A DNA stretch of 64,000 bases from PALSA-894 sp963757565 (GTDB taxonomy: Bacteria; Pseudomonadota; Alphaproteobacteria; Rhizobiales; Xanthobacteraceae), in contig CAVWSB010000011.1 in assembly GCA_963757565.1 (NCBI GenBank), positions 434,001 through 498,000 on the forward strand, given 5' to 3'. Positions 60,546-64,000 of this stretch are shown here, one piece after another. A program made the position numbers and the translations under genes. How positions within the stretch are numbered: the stretch's first letter is position 1; each line of letters begins with the position of its first letter. The notes under the pieces were generated by a model. It did no database searches, had not been told where the DNA came from, and was given only the letters and a program-made list of their open reading frames with translations.

Positions 60546-61853
60546 GTGTCAGAAATCGACGAAACCCACGATCCCGCGCGGCGCAGCTTCGTGCCGGGCG
60601 CGGACGATCACGCCGATTTTCCGATCCAAAATCTGCCATTCGGCATCTTCAGTCCGCCGGGTGGCGCGCCGCGCGGCGGCGTTGCGATTGGCGACATGAT
60701 CCTGGACCTGCCGGCGCTGCTCGCCACCGGCCTGTTGGGCGATGCGGCTGCGGAGGCTGCGCAAGCCGCGTCGGGTCCTGCGCTCAATCCGCTGCTCGCG
60801 CTCGGGCGCGCGCCGCGCCGCGCGCTCCGCCGAAGGCTCTCGCAGCTTTTGTCGCATGACAGCGACGCGCACGAGACGATCGCACCGTTGCTTTATCTGG
60901 CGGCGAATTGCCGGATGCATCTGCCGGCGCGCGTCGGCGACTACACAGATTTCTTTGCCGGCATCCATCATGCGACCAACACGGGACGGCTGTTTCGTCC
61001 CGACAATCCGCTGTTGCCGAACTACAAGCACATTCCGGTCGGCTACCACGGCCGCGCGTCGTCGCTGGTTCCGAGCGGCGTGCCGGTCCGCCGCCCGCGA
61101 GGGCAACTCAAATCGGCCGATCGAGATGCGCCCGCGTATCTGCCGTCGCGCCGCCTCGACTACGAGTTGGAGCTGGGCGTCTGGATTGGCCCCGGTAACG
61201 ACCTCGGCACGCCCATTCCGATGGAGCAGGCCGCAGCGCACATCGCGGGCTATTGCCTGCTCAATGACTGGTCGGCGCGTGACGTGCAGGGATGGGAGGC
61301 GCAGCCGCTCGGCCCGTTTCTGGCGAAGAGTTTCGCCACCACGCTTTCGGTCTGGCTCGTGACGCCGGAAGCGCTCGCGCCCTTCCGCGTCGCGCAGGCG
61401 GCGCGGCCGGATGGCGATCCGCAGCCGCTCCCGCACCTGCTGGATGCGGCCGACCAGCACGGCGGCGCGCTCGACCTGCAACTCGAGGTCCTGCTGCAAA
61501 CCACTCAGATGCGCGAGCGCGGGCTCGCGCCACACCGGCTCGCGCTTTCGAACGCGCGGCACCTCTACTGGACCGTCGCGCAATTGGTCGCGCATCATGC
61601 CAGCGGCGGCTGCAACCTGCAGCCCGGCGACCTGTTCGGCAGCGGCACGATTTCGGCGCCGTCGGTGGATGGTTACGGCAGCATTCTGGAGATCACGCGC
61701 GGTGGCAAAGATGCGATCGCGTTGCCCTCGGGCGAGGAGCGGCGGTTTCTCGAGGACGGCGACGAAGTGTTCCTTCGGGCACATGCTATGCGCGAAGGCT
61801 TTGCGCCGATCGGTTTTGGCGAATGCCGCGCCGTGATCCTGGCGGCGCCGTAA
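60546..61853 (+). CDS. fahA: fumarylacetoacetase
   Basis: Hydrolyses fumarylacetoacetate to fumarate and acetoacetate. 435 residues with GTG start: PIQNLPFGIFSPPGGAPRGG, VGDYTDFFAGIHHATNTGRL (metal Asp and catalytic His), YKHIPVGYHGRASSLVPSGV, YELELGVWIGPGNDLGTPIP (metal Glu) and YCLLNDWSARDVQGWEAQPL with the late GDLFGSGTISAP. Intact and just after hmgA. The isomerase between them in the pathway is absent here; the GST at 46389 is a possible candidate. Confidence 0.95.
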   Translation: MSEIDETHDPARRSFVPGADDHADFPIQNLPFGIFSPPGGAPRGGVAIGDMILDLPALLATGLLGDAAAEAAQAASGPALNPLLALGRAPRRALRRRLSQLLSHDSDAHETIAPLLYLAANCRMHLPARVGDYTDFFAGIHHATNTGRLFRPDNPLLPNYKHIPVGYHGRASSLVPSGVPVRRPRGQLKSADRDAPAYLPSRRLDYELELGVWIGPGNDLGTPIPMEQAAAHIAGYCLLNDWSARDVQGWEAQPLGPFLAKSFATTLSVWLVTPEALAPFRVAQAARPDGDPQPLPHLLDAADQHGGALDLQLEVLLQTTQMRERGLAPHRLALSNARHLYWTVAQLVAHHASGGCNLQPGDLFGSGTISAPSVDGYGSILEITRGGKDAIALPSGEERRFLEDGDEVFLRAHAMREGFAPIGFGECRAVILAAP

Positions 61854-61959
61854 GTGCAGCACCGCGCGTTCGCTAAATTTTGAGCCTTCTTGTTACCTCT
61901 CGTTTAGGGCCGCCGATGCCACCCTTTCGGCCGGAGGGGCGACTGCATTCAGGTGGGCC

Positions 61960-62232
61960 ATGTTCTACGCAGCAGACCAGCAGACGGCGGAGCGCGTGAT
62001 CGCGGATCTGCGCGGGGCGCGTCTCGGCGATCCCGTGGCGGCGCTCGCGAGCCTGCAGCGCATCCGCACCGAACTTGCCAGCGAACGCGCCGACGACCAG
62101 TTGCGTATCCAGGCATGGAGCGCGATCCGCAGGCTATACGATGCCTGCAGGACCGCGCCGAATTGCGATCTCAAGCCGCTGTGGCAGGACGCGATCATGC
62201 GCACGACCGCCTGGCGTGAAAGCCTGCGCTAG
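61960..62232 (+). CDS. hypothetical helical protein, 90 residues
   Basis: MFYAADQQTAERVIADLRGA, then LGDPVAALASLQRIRTELAS and AWSAIRRLYDACRTAPNCDL. It is Arg- and Ala-rich, helical, and has two Cys. No family recognised. The ribosome site is weak (GGTGGG). The frame has no overlap with another good gene, which is its main support. Confidence 0.5.
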   Translation: MFYAADQQTAERVIADLRGARLGDPVAALASLQRIRTELASERADDQLRIQAWSAIRRLYDACRTAPNCDLKPLWQDAIMRTTAWRESLR

Positions 62233-62291
62233 CCCAGGGAACAGCCGCCGCTGTCGGGCGTTTTCTCGCCGAAGAGAATATGGAGGCTGTC

Positions 62292-62378
62292 ATGCCCTAT
62301 TTGTTTTGGGCGGTGCTGCCCTTTGCCCTGATGGATGCGTGGTGGGGCGCCTGCGAACAAAATCGCGACGCAAAATAG
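62292..62378 (+). CDS. very small hydrophobic Trp-rich protein, 28 residues
   Basis: ATG 62292 with GGAGG (62282-62286) in front encodes MPYLFWAVLPFALMDAWWGA then CEQNRDAK. The first 20 residues could form one membrane segment. It is too short to judge by composition, but the ribosome site and clean stop make it a fair candidate. A terminator follows 56 bases later. Confidence 0.4.
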   Translation: MPYLFWAVLPFALMDAWWGACEQNRDAK

Positions 62379-62433
62379 CAGATAACGACGGTGATCGTTT
62401 CTGTGTCATTTGACACTCCGCGATTGCCCTCGT

Positions 62434-62466
62434 GAAAGGCTCGGCCGCATAGCCGGGCCTTTCTTT
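62434..62466 (+). terminator. Rho-independent terminator
   Basis: GAAAGGCTCGGC (62434-62445) pairs with GCCGGGCCTTTC (62452-62463) around the loop CGCATA and is followed by TTTG. A 12-pair stem with one wobble. It ends transcription upstream of the small helical gene at 62483. Confidence 0.75.
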
Positions 62467-62482
62467 GTGGAGGAGGGGCCGT

Positions 62483-62674
62483 ATGTCGCAATCCGGCAAG
62501 GGCGCCTGGAGCGCCGCAGAGGACACCGCGCTACTTAACGCCATCGAGAAGGGGTCGGCCATCGGCGAGATCGCCGAGGAGCTTGGCCGCACGATGGACG
62601 ACTGCCGCGCACGGCTTGCCGAAATTACGGCGGCCGCCGATGGCGTATTTCCGCGCGAGACCGCCGCTAGCTGA
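62483..62674 (+). CDS. small SANT/Myb-like helical protein
   Basis: 63 residues, MSQSGKGAWSAAEDTALLNA, then GEIAEELGRTMDDCRARLAE. The pattern W-S-x-x-E-D-x-x-L plus a second helix with LGRTxxxCRxRL resembles a SANT/Myb or sigma-70-like DNA-binding helix set. GGAGGAGG lies before the ATG. Function unknown; DNA binding is inferred. Confidence 0.6.
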   Translation: MSQSGKGAWSAAEDTALLNAIEKGSAIGEIAEELGRTMDDCRARLAEITAAADGVFPRETAAS

Positions 62675-62726
62675 TTGCGGCGCGTCCGCCCGCACATAGG
62701 TTAGACTGCGGGCGGAGACGGATTCG

Positions 62727-63977
62727 ATGAGCCGACGTTCGGGAAGCGCTGACCTGCCGCTGCACGGCGGCCGCGTGCCGGCATGGCTCGGGCAGCGCAT
62801 GACGCGCCTCGGCACGGTCATCACCCAGGCGATCGTGCATCACTACGGGCGCGAGGATTTCCTGCGCCGGCTCGCGCACCCGTTCTGGTTCCAGTCGTTC
62901 GGCGCGGTGATGGGGATGGACTGGCATTCGTCCGGCATCACCACGAGCGTGCTCGGCGCGCTCAAGCGCGGGCTCAACCCACTGCAGAACGAACTCGGCA
63001 TTCATGTGTGCGGCGGGCGCGGCAGCCACTCGCGCAAGACACCGGACGAGTTGCTCGCGGTCGGCGATGCGACCGGCCTCGACGGCGCGGCGCTCGCGCA
63101 GGCAAGCCGGCTCGTCGCCAAGGTCGACAGCGCGGCGGTGCAGGACGGGTTCGATCTCTACCTGCACGGCTTCATCGTGACGGACGACGGCCAATGGGTC
63201 GTGGTGCAGCAGGGCATGAACGGCGACGCCAAGCAGGCGCGGCGCTACCACTGGCTCTCGGAAGGACTGAACAGCTTTGTCGACGAGCCGCACAGCGCGA
63301 TCGACGGCCCCGGTCAGGGCGTGATCGTGAACCTGACCGACCATCGCGCGGAGCCATCGCGCGGCGCGCAGCTCGATCTCCTCGACAAGCTTGGGCCGGA
63401 CGGCATTGCGGATCGGGTGGCGGCGCTGGAGGGGAAGTCGGTGCCCGTGCCGGCGCAGCCGATGCTGCCGCATCTTGTCATGCCGGCGCATCACGACGTG
63501 CGTCCGAAGGATATCCATGTGCAGCGCCTGCGCGGCAACCTCGCGGCCGCGGCCGATCGCGGCCCGCAGGATTTCTCCCAACTGTTGCTCACCCCCGGCG
63601 TTGGCGCCCGCACCGTGAAGGCGCTCGCGATGGTCGCCGAGGTGGTGCACGGCGCGCCCTACCGCTTCACCGATCCGGCGCGTTTTTCGCTCGCCCATGG
63701 CGGCAAGGATCGCCATCCGTATCCGGTGCCGCTCAAGGTCTATGATGAAACCATCAAGGTACTGAAATCAGCGGTTCAGAGCGCGAAGCTCGGGCGCGAT
63801 GAGGAATTGTCCGCGCTGAAGCGGCTCGACGATCAGTCGCGCACGCTGGAGCGTTTGGCCGAAGGCCCGTCGGTGCAGGAGGTGATCGCGCAGGAGCGCG
63901 AGCGCTCGCATCTTTATGGCGGCCGCTCCGTGTTCGGCTTCGAACCGCCGCCCGCGAAGCCGCTCAAGTTGGCCTGA
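62727..63977 (+). CDS. DUF763 domain-containing protein
   Basis: 416 residues, intact. MSRRSGSADLPLHGGRVPAW starts the DUF763 fold; HPFWFQSFGAVMGMDWHSSG, GRGSHSRKTPDELLAVGDAT, YLHGFIVTDDGQWVVVQQGM, ARRYHWLSEGLNSFVDEPHS and NLTDHRAEPSRGAQLDLLDK are typical family blocks. The C-terminal half holds helix-hairpin-helix-like LLTPGVGARTVKALAMVAEV, suggesting nucleic-acid binding. Function unknown. It stands alone at the right edge of the window. Confidence 0.85.
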   Translation: MSRRSGSADLPLHGGRVPAWLGQRMTRLGTVITQAIVHHYGREDFLRRLAHPFWFQSFGAVMGMDWHSSGITTSVLGALKRGLNPLQNELGIHVCGGRGSHSRKTPDELLAVGDATGLDGAALAQASRLVAKVDSAAVQDGFDLYLHGFIVTDDGQWVVVQQGMNGDAKQARRYHWLSEGLNSFVDEPHSAIDGPGQGVIVNLTDHRAEPSRGAQLDLLDKLGPDGIADRVAALEGKSVPVPAQPMLPHLVMPAHHDVRPKDIHVQRLRGNLAAAADRGPQDFSQLLLTPGVGARTVKALAMVAEVVHGAPYRFTDPARFSLAHGGKDRHPYPVPLKVYDETIKVLKSAVQSAKLGRDEELSALKRLDDQSRTLERLAEGPSVQEVIAQERERSHLYGGRSVFGFEPPPAKPLKLA

Positions 63978-64000
63978 CGATCAGCGGTCAGCTCCGCTGC

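Overview
The window is GC-rich chromosomal DNA from an alphaproteobacterium. Protein content and the order rpmH-rnpA-yidC / yihA / argB / pyrimidine 5'-nucleotidase / dapD-dapE / truA-fmt-def / rmuC point to Hyphomicrobiales, most like the Bradyrhizobium-Rhodopseudomonas-Xanthobacteraceae group. This placement rests on gene order and family recognition; no database search was possible. There is no prophage, integrase, transposase or CRISPR array.

Layout. 1-15.3 kb is mostly housekeeping: rmuC (partial), def-fmt-truA, dapD-dapE, a HAD nucleotidase, argB, yihA. It is interrupted by accessory genes: a tandem DUF1036 protein, a B12-radical SAM protein, an LLM oxidoreductase, a TetR/azoreductase pair with two visible operators, and an SGNH hydrolase. 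15.3-20.8 kb is accessory: small proteins, an esterase, a cupin, and a caspase-like protein with two YARHG domains whose gene overlaps that of an M15 peptidase. 20.8-23.1 kb is yidC-rnpA-rpmH. 23.4-27.4 kb holds a TVP38/VTT membrane protein, an FAD disulfide-oxidoreductase-like protein, a histidine kinase and tRNA-Arg(ACG). 27.4-36.7 kb is mixed: a gene-poor 1-kb scar with an amidase remnant, a PrpB-like lyase, an MBL protein, a lone response regulator, two FAD oxidoreductases, a ferritin-like DUF892 protein with a basic tail, then hemE and ppa.

36.7-58.2 kb is one dense catabolic block: a molybdenum hydroxylase (large, medium and small subunits), FAH-family hydrolase, alpha/beta hydrolases, DUF35 protein plus thiolase, a PcaD-like hydrolase, CoA transferase A/B, GST, MBL hydrolase, HpcH/HpaI aldolase, a polar amino-acid type ABC importer, two lone solute-binding proteins, an AMP-forming ligase, HMG-CoA lyase and acyl-CoA dehydrogenase. 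Together they suggest uptake, hydroxylation, ring cleavage or hydrolysis, CoA activation and thiolytic breakdown of an aromatic, heterocyclic or branched acid; the substrate cannot be read from sequence. After a second tRNA-Arg(TCG) come hmgA and a fumarylacetoacetase gene (homogentisate pathway), small proteins and a DUF763 protein.

The most striking property of the sequence is about 49 inferred single-base frameshifts, about 43 of them one-base insertions and many outside homopolymers. They are concentrated in 36.7-58.2 kb, where most genes are affected. Reading frames, catalytic motifs and codon content are otherwise intact on both sides of each site, and even def, normally essential, carries one. 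I therefore think insertion-type consensus errors are more likely than decay, and I annotate these genes at full span with the break positions given. Three families of dispersed palindromic intergenic repeats (called A, B and C below) sit between genes, several of them inside the catabolic block.
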